The notes beneath the pieces were generated by a model, which worked only from the letters and a program-made list of their open reading frames with translations, did not search any database and was not told the DNA's origin. A stretch of DNA of 64,000 bases from Aeromicrobium sp. Leaf245 (GTDB lineage Bacteria; Actinomycetota; Actinomycetes; Propionibacteriales; Nocardioidaceae). Below, piece after piece: positions 31,134 through 40,342 of this stretch. The DNA lies in NCBI RefSeq assembly GCF_942548115.1, contig NZ_OW824151.1, forward strand, positions 2,852,001 to 2,916,000, given 5' to 3'. A program made the translations under genes and the position numbers. Numbering within the stretch: position 1 is the first letter of the stretch; every line of letters begins with the position of its first letter.

Positions 31134-33575
31134 GTGAGCACTTCTTCGTCCACGCCGCACGCACCCGGAGCAGGTGACGCGCAGGTCGTCGCGGGCTTCG
31201 GCGTCCAGGACGAGAGCGGCCTGGAGGTCCACGCCCCCAAGGACGCCGCCGCCGGCGTCACGGCCGTCCGGGTCTCGATGGAGCGCGCCCTGTCCCACAT
31301 GGGGCCGAAGCGCACCGGGCAGACCCTGCTCAAGCTCAACCAGGCCGACGGCTTCGACTGCATGTCGTGCGCCTGGCCCGACCCCGACCCCGACGAGCGC
31401 CACGCCGCGGAGTTCTGCGAGAACGGCGCCAAGGCCGTCGCCGAGGAGGCCACCCGGGCCCGGGCCACGCCGGAGTTCTTCGCCCGGCACTCCATCGCCG
31501 ACCTCGACGCCCACGACGAGTACTGGCTCGGCCAGCAGGGCCGGATCACCCACCCCATGGTCAAGCGACCGGGCGGCACGCACTACGAGCAGATCGGGTG
31601 GGACGACGCGTTCGCGCTCGTCGCGCAGCACCTGACGGGACTCGACTCCCCCGACGAGGCGATCTTCTACACGTCCGGTCGCGCGTCGAACGAGTCCGCC
31701 TTCGTGTACCAGCTGTTCATCCGTGCCTTCGGCACGAACAACCTGCCCGACTGCTCGAACATGTGCCACGAGTCGACCAGCGTGGCGCTCGCCGAGTCCA
31801 TCGGCATCGGCAAGGGCAGCGTCAGCCTGCGCGACATCTACGACGCCGAGCTCATCGTCATCGCCGGCCAGAACCCGGGCACGAACCACCCGCGCATGCT
31901 GTCGGCGCTGGAGATCGCCAAGCGACGTGGCGCCAAGATCATCTCGATCAACCCGCTCCGCGAGGCCGGCCTGGTCAACTTCCGCAACCCGCAGAAGCCG
32001 CGCGGCGTCGTGGGTCGCGGCACGCCGATCGCCGACCTGCACCTGCCGATCCGCATCAACGGCGACCTCGCCCTCTTCCAGGCCATCGGCCACCTGCTCG
32101 AGCAGTGGGGGGCGGTCGACAGCGCCTTCGTCGAGCAGTACACCGCCGGCTACGACGCCTGGGCCGAGCACGTCCGCGCGCTGGACTGGGACGTCGTCGC
32201 CGCCGCGACCGGTCTGTCGCGGGAGCAGATCGAGGAGGCGGCGCGCATGATCGCCGACTCCGACGCCACCATCTACTGCTGGGCCATGGGTCTCACGCAG
32301 CACCGCAACGCCGTGGCGACCATCAAGGAGGTCGTCAACCTCGCGCTGGTGCGCGGCGACATCGGCAAGCGAGGTGCGGGCGTCTGCCCCGTGCGAGGTC
32401 ACTCCAACGTGCAGGGCGACCGCACGATGGGCATCTGGGAGAAGGCACCCGACCACTTCCTCGACGCGCTCCAGGCCGAGTTCGGCTTCGACCCGCCCCG
32501 CGAGCACGGCTACGACACCGTCGACGCCGTCCGCGCGCTGCGTGACGGCAAGGCGAGGGTGTTCATGGGCCTCGGGGGCAACTTCGTCCACGCGGTCTCC
32601 GACACCGACGTCGCCGCCGAGGCGCTGCGCAAGGCCGAGCTGACCGTGCACGTGTCGACGAAGATCAACCGGTCCCACCTCACGCACGGCGAGACCGCCC
32701 TCATCCTGCCGACCCTGGGGCGCACGGAGATCGACGTGCGTGCGTCGGGTCCTCAGTTCGTGACCGTCGAGGACTCCATGTCGTCGGTGCACGCCTCGCG
32801 CGGCCCCCTCGAGCCGGCGAGCCCCGAGCTGCGCTCGGAGACCGCGATCGTCTGCGGCATCGCCCGGGCCACGCTGCGCCAGGACGACGGGAGCGACGTG
32901 CACGGCATCGACTGGGACGCGATGGCCGAGGACTACGGCATCATCCGCGGACACATCTCACGCGTCGTGCCGGGCTGCGAGGACTACGAGCGCAAGGTGG
33001 ACCGGCCGGGCGGCTTCGTGCTCCCCCACCCGCCCCGGGACTCGCGCACGTTCCGCACCACGAGCGGCAAGGGCGAGATCGCGGTGTCGCCGATCGAGGT
33101 GCTCCACGTGCCCGACGGCCACCTGCTGCTGCAGACCCTGCGCAGCCACGACCAGTTCAACACCACGATCTACGGGCTCAGCGACCGTTACCGCGGCATC
33201 GAGGACGCGCGCCGCGTGGTCATGGTGCACCCCGACGACGTGGCCGCGCTCGGGTGGAACGAGGGCGACGTCGTCGACCTCGTCACTCACTGGGAGGACG
33301 ACGACGTCGACCGCGTGGCGCCCGGGTTCCGCATCGTCTCCTACGACACCCCGCGCGGCACGGCGGCGGCCTACTACCCGGAGACCAACCCGTTGGTGCC
33401 GCTCGACTCGGTGGCCGAGCACAGCAACACCCCGACCTCGAAGTCCGTGGTCATCCGGCTCGTCCCTCCCTCGGCGACACGTGACGGCGAGGGCGCGGAC
33501 GGCACGCAGGACGCGACCGAGAGCGACACCGAGCACCGGTCCCGTCCCAACCCGGAGCCCTTGCACCTCTCGTGA
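31134..33575 (+). CDS. FdhF/YdeP-family molybdopterin oxidoreductase (formate dehydrogenase-like)
   Basis: The 813-aa protein belongs to the YdeP/FdhF-like branch of the DMSO reductase superfamily. Visible are FDCMSCAWPDPDP near the N-terminus, LPDCSNMCHESTSVALAES in the molybdopterin domain and GQNPGTNHPRML. The C-terminal dinucleotide-binding domain has LRSHDQFNTTIYG and NEGDVVDL. It lacks a full four-cysteine ferredoxin motif of the classical FdhF. It has a GTG start with GGGAGGACC. The stop overlaps mobA (GTGA) in an operon with cofactor and sulfurtransferase genes, supporting formate or a related small substrate. Confidence 0.88.
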   Translation: MSTSSSTPHAPGAGDAQVVAGFGVQDESGLEVHAPKDAAAGVTAVRVSMERALSHMGPKRTGQTLLKLNQADGFDCMSCAWPDPDPDERHAAEFCENGAKAVAEEATRARATPEFFARHSIADLDAHDEYWLGQQGRITHPMVKRPGGTHYEQIGWDDAFALVAQHLTGLDSPDEAIFYTSGRASNESAFVYQLFIRAFGTNNLPDCSNMCHESTSVALAESIGIGKGSVSLRDIYDAELIVIAGQNPGTNHPRMLSALEIAKRRGAKIISINPLREAGLVNFRNPQKPRGVVGRGTPIADLHLPIRINGDLALFQAIGHLLEQWGAVDSAFVEQYTAGYDAWAEHVRALDWDVVAAATGLSREQIEEAARMIADSDATIYCWAMGLTQHRNAVATIKEVVNLALVRGDIGKRGAGVCPVRGHSNVQGDRTMGIWEKAPDHFLDALQAEFGFDPPREHGYDTVDAVRALRDGKARVFMGLGGNFVHAVSDTDVAAEALRKAELTVHVSTKINRSHLTHGETALILPTLGRTEIDVRASGPQFVTVEDSMSSVHASRGPLEPASPELRSETAIVCGIARATLRQDDGSDVHGIDWDAMAEDYGIIRGHISRVVPGCEDYERKVDRPGGFVLPHPPRDSRTFRTTSGKGEIAVSPIEVLHVPDGHLLLQTLRSHDQFNTTIYGLSDRYRGIEDARRVVMVHPDDVAALGWNEGDVVDLVTHWEDDDVDRVAPGFRIVSYDTPRGTAAAYYPETNPLVPLDSVAEHSNTPTSKSVVIRLVPPSATRDGEGADGTQDATESDTEHRSRPNPEPLHLS

Positions 33576-34147
33576 CGGGCGCACCGAGGTCCGCCGTCGG
33601 GGCGGTCGTGCTGGCCGGTGGCACCAGTCGGCGGTGGGACGGGACCGATAAGACGCGCGCCGTGGTCGACGGACGGGCCCTGCTGGACCACGCGCTCGCC
33701 GCCCTGCCGACGGAGGCGGCCGTGGTGGTCGTCGGCCCGGAGCGGCCCACGCCGCGACCCGTGCGGTGGACCCGCGAGGAGCCGGCCGGCGCCGGTCCTG
33801 CGGCCGGCCTCCAGGCCGGGCTGCGGGCTCTTCCCGACGACCTCCCCGTGGTGGTGCTGGCGGCCGACCTGCCCCGCGCGGCCGCGCTCGTCGACACCTT
33901 GCTCTCTGCCCCGCTCGGCGGGGGCGCGCGTGTCCTCGCCGACGAGAGCGGCCGGGCGCACTGGACGTCGGCCCTGCTCTCCCCCGACGCCGCACGCACC
34001 GTGAGGGACCTTCCTGACCTCGCGGACGCGTCGCTGCACAGCGTGTTCGCACACCTCGACGTGACCCTTGCGCCCGCACCGGCGGGAGCGACCCACGACC
34101 TCGACACCCCCGACGACCTCAGGACCCTCCAGGAGGACCGACCGTGA
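33572..34147 (+). CDS. mobA: Molybdenum cofactor guanylyltransferase MobA-like
   Basis: The 191-aa NTP transferase has AVVLAGGTSRRWDGTDKT, the LAGG(x)SxRxG-KT pattern of MobA. It also has VVVLAADLPRAAALVD as the metal-binding Asp motif and a DLDTPDDL-type C-terminus. MobA adds GMP to molybdopterin to give MGD for DMSO reductase-family enzymes, here presumably the adjacent FdhF-like protein. It has a GTG start coupled to the upstream stop and its stop overlaps the next GTG. Confidence 0.88.
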   Translation: MTGAPRSAVGAVVLAGGTSRRWDGTDKTRAVVDGRALLDHALAALPTEAAVVVVGPERPTPRPVRWTREEPAGAGPAAGLQAGLRALPDDLPVVVLAADLPRAAALVDTLLSAPLGGGARVLADESGRAHWTSALLSPDAARTVRDLPDLADASLHSVFAHLDVTLAPAPAGATHDLDTPDDLRTLQEDRP

Positions 34148-34413
34148 GCGACCGCGACGAGACGATGCAGACCTGGTGGCACGCCCTGTGCGCCGAGCTG
34201 GGCGTGGACGACCCCGGGACCGACGTGACGCAGGTGCTGGACCTGGCGGCTGTCGCCGCGCACGCCGTCGTGCGTCCCGCCGCGCCCCTGACGACCTTCC
34301 TCGTCGGGTACGCCGCTGGCCTGGCCGGTGGTGGCACCGACGCGGTGCAGCGTGCGACGGATCGGGCCGCGGCCCTCGCGGAGGTCTCGGCGACGACCGA
34401 GGACCCGGCATGA
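34144..34413 (+). CDS. DUF6457 protein (molybdenum cofactor operon)
   Basis: The 89-aa small helical protein (TWWHALCAELGVDD, VLDLAAVAAHAVVRPAAPLTTFLVGYAAGLAGG) matches the DUF6457 family seen beside mobA and fdhD in actinobacteria. There is no catalytic motif. GTG and ATGA overlaps on both sides tie it to MobA and FdhD; a helper role in cofactor insertion is inferred. Confidence 0.75.
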   Translation: MSDRDETMQTWWHALCAELGVDDPGTDVTQVLDLAAVAAHAVVRPAAPLTTFLVGYAAGLAGGGTDAVQRATDRAAALAEVSATTEDPA

Positions 34414-35234
34414 CCAAGCCCGTGCAGCGCCGCCGGATCCTGCGGGTGGAGGTGGGCGTGGGCGCCACGCCCCGCCACGACTCCCTCGCGGCCGAGGAGC
34501 CGCTCGAGATCCGCGTGGGTGGCACGTCGTTCGCCGTCACCATGCGCACGCCCGGCCACGACTTCGACCTCGTCGCCGGCTTCCTCGTCTCCGAGGGTGT
34601 CGTCACGAGCCCGGCCGACCTGCGCACGATGATCTACTGCGCGCCGGACCTCGACGAGAACACCTACAACGTCATCGATGTGGGCGTCACCGGTGCCGGC
34701 GGGGTCGTGGCGGCCAGCCGCGAGCGGAACGTCTACACGTCCAGCTCGTGCGGGGTGTGCGGGCTCGCCTCCATCGACGCCGTGGCCACGACCTCCGCCT
34801 TCGACGTGTCGGCCGACGCCGTGCGGGTCGAGGCGAAGGTGCTCGGCGCCCTTCCCGACCTGCTGCGCGACCAGCAGGCGGTGTTCGAGCGCACGGGTGG
34901 GCTGCACGCGGCCGGACTCTTCTCGTCCACCGGCGAGGCCCTCGCGGTGCGCGAGGACGTGGGGCGCCACAACGCCGTCGACAAGGTGGTCGGCCAGGCG
35001 CTCCGCGAGGATCGCCTGCCCCTGACCGGCTCGGTGCTGCAGGTGTCGGGCCGGGCGTCGTTCGAGCTCGTGCAGAAGGCCGCGATGGCCGGCGTCCCCG
35101 TGCTGGCCGCGGTGAGTGCACCCTCCTCGCTCGCCGTCGACCTCGCGGACCGGCTCGGCGTGACCCTCGTCGGCTTCTCCCGTGGCACGACGTTCAACGT
35201 GTACACCCACCCCGAGCGCGTCGTCGTCGACTGA
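34410..35234 (+). CDS. fdhD: Formate dehydrogenase sulfurtransferase FdhD
   Basis: The 274-aa FdhD has the conserved cysteine loop SSSCGVCGLASI, PGHDFDLVAGFLVSEGV and GLHAAGLF, with REDVGRHNAVDKV and VSGRASFELVQKAA. It carries sulfur from a cysteine desulfurase to bis-MGD, which is needed for formate dehydrogenase activity. The ATG overlaps the preceding stop (ATGA), making it the last gene of the four-gene operon. Confidence 0.95.
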   Translation: MTKPVQRRRILRVEVGVGATPRHDSLAAEEPLEIRVGGTSFAVTMRTPGHDFDLVAGFLVSEGVVTSPADLRTMIYCAPDLDENTYNVIDVGVTGAGGVVAASRERNVYTSSSCGVCGLASIDAVATTSAFDVSADAVRVEAKVLGALPDLLRDQQAVFERTGGLHAAGLFSSTGEALAVREDVGRHNAVDKVVGQALREDRLPLTGSVLQVSGRASFELVQKAAMAGVPVLAAVSAPSSLAVDLADRLGVTLVGFSRGTTFNVYTHPERVVVD

Positions 35235-35258
35235 CACGCTCGGTGCGGGTGCACCGGG

Positions 35259-36788
35259 TCAGAACAGCGCCGCTGCCTTGACCACCGTCTCGTACACGCC
35301 GTAGGCCAGCGGCACCCCGACCACGAGCCAGGCCACGACGGCCAGCGGCGTGACGCCCTCGGCCGTCGTGTCGTCAGCGGCCGGGGCCGTCGCCACGGCC
35401 GGGTCGGTCGGCTCCGTGCGGCTGCCCTCGTCCTTGGGCTCGTGGAACCGCGAGGCGACCGGGCGCACGAGCAGGTTGGCCACGAAGCCCACCACCAGCA
35501 CGCCGACCATGGTGAGCAGCGCCGGGCGGTAGTCGGCCGCAGTCAAGGCGCCCGGCTCGCCCCGCGCGTCGAGGAACCCGTTGATGATGAGCGGGCCTGC
35601 CACGCCGGCCGCCGACCACGCGGTGAGCAGGCGCCCATGGATGGCACCCACCTGGAACGTGCCGAAGAGGTCGCGCAGGTAGGCCGGGATCGTGGCGAAC
35701 CCGCCGCCGTAGAAGCTGAGGATGCCGCCGGCCAGGACGACGAACAGCACCGTCGAGGTCGACCCACCGAGTGCCAGCGTCGCGTAGAGCACGATGCCTA
35801 GACCGAGGTAGAGCATGTAGATGTTCTTGCGCCCCACGATGTCGGACGTGGACGACCAGATGAACCGACCGGCCATGTTGCACAGCGAGAGGAAGCCGAC
35901 GAAGCCCGCGGCCGCAGCAGCAGCCACGCTCGACTCCTCGCCCTCGCGGAAGAAGTCCTGGATCATCGGCGCGGCCTGCTCGAGGATGCCGATGCCCGCG
36001 GTGACGTTGCAGAACAGGACGATCCACAGCAGCCAGAACTGCGGCGTGCGGACCGCGTTGTTCGCCGACACGCTCTCGGTGGTGACGAGGGCCTTCTTCT
36101 TCACGGTGGACGGGTCGAAGCCCCGCGGGACCCACCCGTCGGCCGGGACCTTCACCAGCCAGGCCCCGAAGAGCATGACGACCAGGTAGCCCAGGCCGAG
36201 CGTCACGAACAGCAGGGCCACCGCCCGCCCCGACGCGATGCCGGACGCGGTGTCGTAGGCCGAGTCGTACCAGCCGAGGAGCGTGCTGGACACAGGGCTC
36301 GCGATCATCGCGCCGCCACCGAAGCCCATGATCGCCATTCCGGTGGCCAGGCCCGGGCGGTCCGGGAACCACTTGATGAGCGTGGAGACCGGCGAGATGT
36401 AGCCGATGCCCAGGCCGATGCCGCCGAGCACGCCGTACCCGAGGTAGAGCAGCCACAGCTGGCTGGTCGCGATGCCGAGCGCCCCCACCAGGAATCCCGC
36501 CGACCAGCAGGTCGCGGCGGCGACCATGGCGCGACGGGGACCGCCGGAGTCGACCCAGGTGCCGAACACGGCCGCCGAGACACCGAGCATGACGATCGCG
36601 ATCGAGAAGACGATGCCGATCGCGGTGAGGCTGGTGTCGAAGTGCTGCACGAGCGAGGCCTTGTAGACGCTCGTCGCGTAGACCTGCCCGATGCACAGGT
36701 GCACCGCCAGGGCAGCCGGTGGGATCAGCCACCGGTTGAATCCGGGTCCGGCGACGGTGCGCTCGCGGTCGAGGAAGTGCGTGGACAT
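35259..36788 (-). CDS. OFA-family MFS transporter (oxalate/formate antiporter-like)
   Basis: The 509-aa protein has twelve or more helices and the OFA signatures HLCIGQVYATSVYK, GGIGLGIGYISPVSTLIKWFPDRPG, GFGGGAMIASP and GRFIWSSTSDIVGRKNIY. OxlT exchanges oxalate for formate; other members carry monocarboxylates. Convergence with the FdhF/FdhD operon makes formate (or a related acid) a reasonable substrate, but specificity is inferred. An acidic, disordered loop precedes the last helix. Confidence 0.85.
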   Translation of the reverse strand: MSTHFLDRERTVAGPGFNRWLIPPAALAVHLCIGQVYATSVYKASLVQHFDTSLTAIGIVFSIAIVMLGVSAAVFGTWVDSGGPRRAMVAAATCWSAGFLVGALGIATSQLWLLYLGYGVLGGIGLGIGYISPVSTLIKWFPDRPGLATGMAIMGFGGGAMIASPVSSTLLGWYDSAYDTASGIASGRAVALLFVTLGLGYLVVMLFGAWLVKVPADGWVPRGFDPSTVKKKALVTTESVSANNAVRTPQFWLLWIVLFCNVTAGIGILEQAAPMIQDFFREGEESSVAAAAAAGFVGFLSLCNMAGRFIWSSTSDIVGRKNIYMLYLGLGIVLYATLALGGSTSTVLFVVLAGGILSFYGGGFATIPAYLRDLFGTFQVGAIHGRLLTAWSAAGVAGPLIINGFLDARGEPGALTAADYRPALLTMVGVLVVGFVANLLVRPVASRFHEPKDEGSRTEPTDPAVATAPAADDTTAEGVTPLAVVAWLVVGVPLAYGVYETVVKAAALF

Positions 36789-36915
36789 GGTCCCCCTAGG
36801 TCGATCTCACGGGCGCGGCGGCGACCCGTGTGACGTGCGTCTCGCAGGATACGAGACACGGCGACGTCGCGCGCGCCCACCGCCCCACGGGGCCCGACCG
36901 TTCCCCGGCTCGCAC

Positions 36916-36921
36916 TAGGCT
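36916..36921 (+). promoter_or_regulatory. Leaderless -10 element of the MgtE-N/CBS gene
   Basis: TAGGCT ends 6 nt before the GTG at 36928. Confidence 0.45.
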
Positions 36922-36927
36922 GGGCGG

Positions 36928-38196
36928 GTGAGCTCCAGCCCCGGTCGCATCTTCCTGTCCCGCATCGTCGGGCAGGAGGTCTTCGACCCCGCGGGCGACC
37001 AGGTCGGCAAGCTGCGCGACGTCGTGGTGGCCGTGCGCTCCGCCCGCCAGCGACCCCGTGTGGTGGGCCTGGTCGTGGAGGTCCTGGGGCGGCGTCGGGT
37101 CTTCCTGCCGATCGGGCGGGTCACGTCGCTCGACTCGGGACAGATCATCACGACCGGCGTGCTCAACGTCCGCCGCTTCGAGAAGCGCAGCAGCGAGACC
37201 CTCGCCATCCACGAGCTCCTCGACCGCACGGTGTCCCTGCCCGACCAGCGCGGCGGCACGGTCTACGACCTGGCCATGGAGCAGGACACCCGGCGCGACT
37301 GGTTCATCGGCACCGTCGCCGTGCAGGAGACGGGCAAGCGCTTCGGTCGGCGCGGTGCCACCCACGTGGTCGACTGGGACGAGGTCACCGGGCTGGTGGG
37401 CGAGGAGGCCTCCCAGGGCGCGACCCACCTGCTCGCGACGATGGACGAGATGCGGCCGGCCGACCTCGCGAACGCCCTGCTCGACCTTCCTGCCAAGCGG
37501 CGCACCGAGATCGTGGGCGAGCTGGTGGACGAGCGGCTCGCCGACGTCCTCGAGGAGCTTCCCGACACCGTCCAGGTGGAGATCCTGGGGGTGCTCGATC
37601 CCGAGCGCGCCGCCGACGTGCTCGAGGAGATGGACCCCGACGACGCCGCCGACCTGCTCGGCGAGCTGCCGACGGCCACGTCGGAGCAGCTGCTGGCCCT
37701 CATGGAGCCCGAGGACGCCGACGACGTCCGCCGACTGCTGGTCTACGAGGACCGGACGGCCGGCGGCATGATGACCACCGAACCGGTCATCCTTCCGCCC
37801 GACGCCACGATCGCCGAGGCGCTCGCCCGGGTCCGTGAGCCCGAGATCGGTCCGGCCCTGGCCTCGATGGTCTACGTGTGCCGGCCCCCCGTCGAGACGC
37901 CCACCGGCCGCTTCCTCGGGATCGTGCACGTGCAGGCGCTGCTGCGCGAACCGCCGTCGACCCTCGTCGGCGGGCTCGCCGACAACGACATCGACTGGCC
38001 CCGACCCGACGCGACGCTCGAGCAGGTCGCCAGCCTGCTGGCCTCCTACGACATGCTCGCGCTGCCCGTGGTCGACGAGAACAACCACCTCATCGGGGCC
38101 GTCACCATCGACGACGTGCTCGACCACCTGCTTCCCGAGGGCTGGCGCGAGCGTGATCCGAGCCCACGTCCGGCGGAGGTGACCACCCGTGGCTGA
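36928..38196 (+). CDS. MgtE-like cytoplasmic protein: PRC barrel, MgtE-N and CBS domains, no channel domain
   Basis: The 422-aa protein has a PRC-barrel-like start (LSRIVGQEVFDPAGDQVGKLRDVVV), MgtE N-terminal helices (residues about 140-285, LEELPDTVQVEILGVLDPERAADVLEEMDPDDAADLLGE-type repeats) and a tandem CBS pair (MTTEPVILPPDATIAEAL...LALPVVDENNHLIGAVTIDDVLDH). The MgtE transmembrane domain is absent, so it is a sensor-like protein and not a Mg transporter. The downstream DUF1003 gene overlaps by 8 bp and may supply the membrane part. The pair is syntenic with Rv1232c/Rv1231c of Mycobacterium. Confidence 0.88.
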   Translation: MSSSPGRIFLSRIVGQEVFDPAGDQVGKLRDVVVAVRSARQRPRVVGLVVEVLGRRRVFLPIGRVTSLDSGQIITTGVLNVRRFEKRSSETLAIHELLDRTVSLPDQRGGTVYDLAMEQDTRRDWFIGTVAVQETGKRFGRRGATHVVDWDEVTGLVGEEASQGATHLLATMDEMRPADLANALLDLPAKRRTEIVGELVDERLADVLEELPDTVQVEILGVLDPERAADVLEEMDPDDAADLLGELPTATSEQLLALMEPEDADDVRRLLVYEDRTAGGMMTTEPVILPPDATIAEALARVREPEIGPALASMVYVCRPPVETPTGRFLGIVHVQALLREPPSTLVGGLADNDIDWPRPDATLEQVASLLASYDMLALPVVDENNHLIGAVTIDDVLDHLLPEGWRERDPSPRPAEVTTRG

Positions 38197-38767
38197 GCGC
38201 TCCGACGGCCGACGCCGACGCCCCGAGATCGGGCGCTCCCGCGGCGACCGCGACCAGGCCCGCCAGGAGCGGGCGCGGCTCGACCAGCCCCGCGACCGTC
38301 GTCGCTCCCTGCGCCCGAGGTCGGGCGACACCGACCGGTTCGGCCGCTTCGCGGAGACCTTCGCCCGGTTCATGGGCACGGCCAAGTTCCTCATCTGGAT
38401 GACGCTGCTCATCATCATCTGGGTGGTCTGGAACGTCCCGTGGGGTCCGGACCGTCCACGCTGGGACGAGTACCCGTTCATCTTCCTGACCCTCATGCTG
38501 TCGCTGCAGGCGTCCTACGCCGCGCCGCTGATCCTGCTGGCGCAGAACCGCCAGGAGGCCCGCGACCGCGTGCAGCAGGAGCAGGACCGGCACGCCACCG
38601 CGCAGTCCCACGCCGACATGGAGTTCCTGGCCCGCGAGGTCGCGAGCCTGCGTCTCGGCCTCGGTGAGGTCGCCACCCGCGACTTCCTGCGATCGGAGCT
38701 GCGCGACCTCCTGGAGTCGCTGCAGACCCCGCCCGACGACGAGGACGGCGAGCCGACCGAGCAGTGA
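38189..38767 (+). CDS. DUF1003 membrane protein
   Basis: The 192-aa DUF1003 protein has a basic disordered N-terminus, two helices (KFLIWMTLLIIIWVVWNV; YPFIFLTLMLSLQASYAAPLILL) and a C-terminal coiled-coil region (NRQEARDRVQQEQDRHAT) ending in an acidic tail. The function is unknown. It has a GTG start inside the end of the MgtE-like gene, and the two are a conserved actinobacterial pair. Confidence 0.88.
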   Translation: MAERSDGRRRRPEIGRSRGDRDQARQERARLDQPRDRRRSLRPRSGDTDRFGRFAETFARFMGTAKFLIWMTLLIIIWVVWNVPWGPDRPRWDEYPFIFLTLMLSLQASYAAPLILLAQNRQEARDRVQQEQDRHATAQSHADMEFLAREVASLRLGLGEVATRDFLRSELRDLLESLQTPPDDEDGEPTEQ

Positions 38768-38776
38768 GGCTCGCCT

Positions 38777-38800
38777 GCGGGACCGGGACGCAGGTCCCGC
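38777..38800 (+). terminator. Terminator after the DUF1003 gene
   Basis: Stem GCGGGACC / GGTCCCGC with an 8-nt loop, just before the mrp promoter. Confidence 0.5.
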
Positions 38801-38803
38801 CCG

Positions 38804-38809
38804 TACGAT
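38804..38809 (+). promoter_or_regulatory. Leaderless -10 element of mrp
   Basis: TACGAT ends 7 nt before the ATG at 38817. Confidence 0.45.
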
Positions 38810-38816
38810 GGGGCCC

Positions 38817-39995
38817 ATGGCATCCGTCACCGACGAGTCCGTCACCGAGGAGCGGGTCCGCGAGGCCCTCGGCAGCGTGATCGACCCCGAGATCAAGCGT
38901 CCCGTCACCGAGCTCGGCATGGTCGACACGATCACGATCGACGACACGTCGATCACCGTGCGCATCCTGCTGACCGTCTCGGGCTGCCCCCTCAAGGAGA
39001 CGCTCACCCGTGACACCACGGAGGCCGTCCAGAAGGTGGCCCCCCAGCACACCGTGCACGTGGACCTCGGCGTCATGACCGACGAGCAGCGCAAGAGCAT
39101 GCGCGAGATGCTGCGCGGCGGCCAGGCCGAGCGCGAGATCCCCTTCGCCCAGGCCGGCTCGCTCACCAAGGTCTACGCGATCGCGTCGGGCAAGGGCGGC
39201 GTCGGCAAGTCCTCCGTCACCGTCAACCTGGCCGTGGCGATGGCGCAGCGCGGACTGAAGGTCGGCATCGTCGACGCCGACATCTACGGCCACTCGATCC
39301 CCGACATGATGGGCGTCGGCGACCGTCGCCCCACCCAGGTCGACGACATGATCCTCCCGGTGCCGGTCGCGGTCCCCGGCTCCCCGGACGCGCCCGACGT
39401 CAAGGTCATGAGCATCGGCATGCTCAAGCCCAAGCGTGACCAGGTGGTCGCGTGGCGCGGACCCATGCTCGACCGTGCGCTCGTGCAGATGCTGAGCGAC
39501 GTGTTCTGGGGCGACCTCGACGCCCTGCTGCTCGACCTGCCCCCGGGCACCGGTGACATGGCCATCAGCCTCGGCCAGCACCTCTCCAACGCCGAGGTCG
39601 TCGTGGTCACCACGCCGCAGCAGGCGGCCGCCCAGGTCGCTGAGCGGGCCGGGACGATGGCCTCGATGATGCACCAGCGCGTGGTCGGCGTCATCGAGAA
39701 CATGTCGTACCTGCTCACGCCCGCGGGCGAGCGGCTCGAGGTCTTCGGCAGCGGCGGCGCCGAGACCGTCGCACGCACCCTCGGCCAGCGGCTCGGCCAC
39801 GACGTGCCCGTGCTCGGCAAGGTGCCGCTCGAGGAGCAGCTGCGCATCGGCGGCGACGACGGCCTGCCGATCGTCGCCACCCACCCCGACAGCGAGTCCG
39901 CGAAGATCCTGCTGCAGGTGGCCGACTCCCTCACCGGCCGTTCGCGCGGCCTGGCCGGGATGCAGCTCGGTCTCGCGCCCGTCGGTCGACTCTGA
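38817..39995 (+). CDS. mrp: Mrp/ApbC-family iron-sulfur carrier P-loop ATPase
   Basis: The 392-aa protein has an N-terminal MIP18/DUF59 domain (VREALGSVIDPEIKRPVTELGMV) and the Mrp ATPase domain with deviant Walker A GKGGVGKS (residues 125-132). The Mrp signature follows: VDADIYGHSIPDMMG, LLDLPPGTGDMAISL and VVTTPQQAAAQV. It loads Fe-S clusters on target proteins. Its location ahead of tatB near the sigE locus is the conserved actinobacterial order. Confidence 0.95.
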   Translation: MASVTDESVTEERVREALGSVIDPEIKRPVTELGMVDTITIDDTSITVRILLTVSGCPLKETLTRDTTEAVQKVAPQHTVHVDLGVMTDEQRKSMREMLRGGQAEREIPFAQAGSLTKVYAIASGKGGVGKSSVTVNLAVAMAQRGLKVGIVDADIYGHSIPDMMGVGDRRPTQVDDMILPVPVAVPGSPDAPDVKVMSIGMLKPKRDQVVAWRGPMLDRALVQMLSDVFWGDLDALLLDLPPGTGDMAISLGQHLSNAEVVVVTTPQQAAAQVAERAGTMASMMHQRVVGVIENMSYLLTPAGERLEVFGSGGAETVARTLGQRLGHDVPVLGKVPLEEQLRIGGDDGLPIVATHPDSESAKILLQVADSLTGRSRGLAGMQLGLAPVGRL

Positions 39996-40005
39996 GGAAC
40001 CGGCC

Positions 40006-40314
40006 GTGTTCGGGATGGGCTGGCCGGAGATCGGCCTGATCCTCGTGGTCGGCCTGCTGCTGTTCGGACCCGACAAGCTCCCGGGCATGGCCAAGCAGGC
40101 GGCTCAGATGGTGCGCACCGTGCGGCGGATGGCCGACAACGCCAAGAACGACCTCGGGCGCGAGCTGGGCCAGGACTTCTCCGACGTCGACCTGCGCAGC
40201 CTCGACCCCCGCGACGTGGTGCGGCGCCACCTCCTCGAGGAGTCCGAGACGCCCACCCGCGACCGGATCCTGCGTCCCGGCGAGCGGCCGCCGCACGACG
40301 ACGAGGCGACCTGA
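40006..40314 (+). CDS. tatB: Sec-independent translocase protein TatB
   Basis: The 102-aa protein begins with the TatB hairpin: one N-terminal helix (GWPEIGLILVVGLLLFG), the FGPDKLP hinge and an amphipathic helix (MAKQAAQMVRTVRRMADNAK), followed by an acidic, disordered tail. It binds twin-arginine signal peptides with TatC. The GTG start lies 10 bp after mrp. In Mycobacterium a HtrA-like protease lies between the anti-sigma gene and tatB; here it is missing. Confidence 0.92.
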   Translation: MFGMGWPEIGLILVVGLLLFGPDKLPGMAKQAAQMVRTVRRMADNAKNDLGRELGQDFSDVDLRSLDPRDVVRRHLLEESETPTRDRILRPGERPPHDDEAT

Positions 40315-40342
40315 GGGCCCTCACCGGTCGTCGTGGGAGCCG

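Noticed and set aside
31134..33575. Selenocysteine-containing formate dehydrogenase with an in-frame TGA
   Set aside because: The reading frame is continuous with no internal TGA and the family (YdeP/FdhF-like) uses cysteine-type or other ligands.
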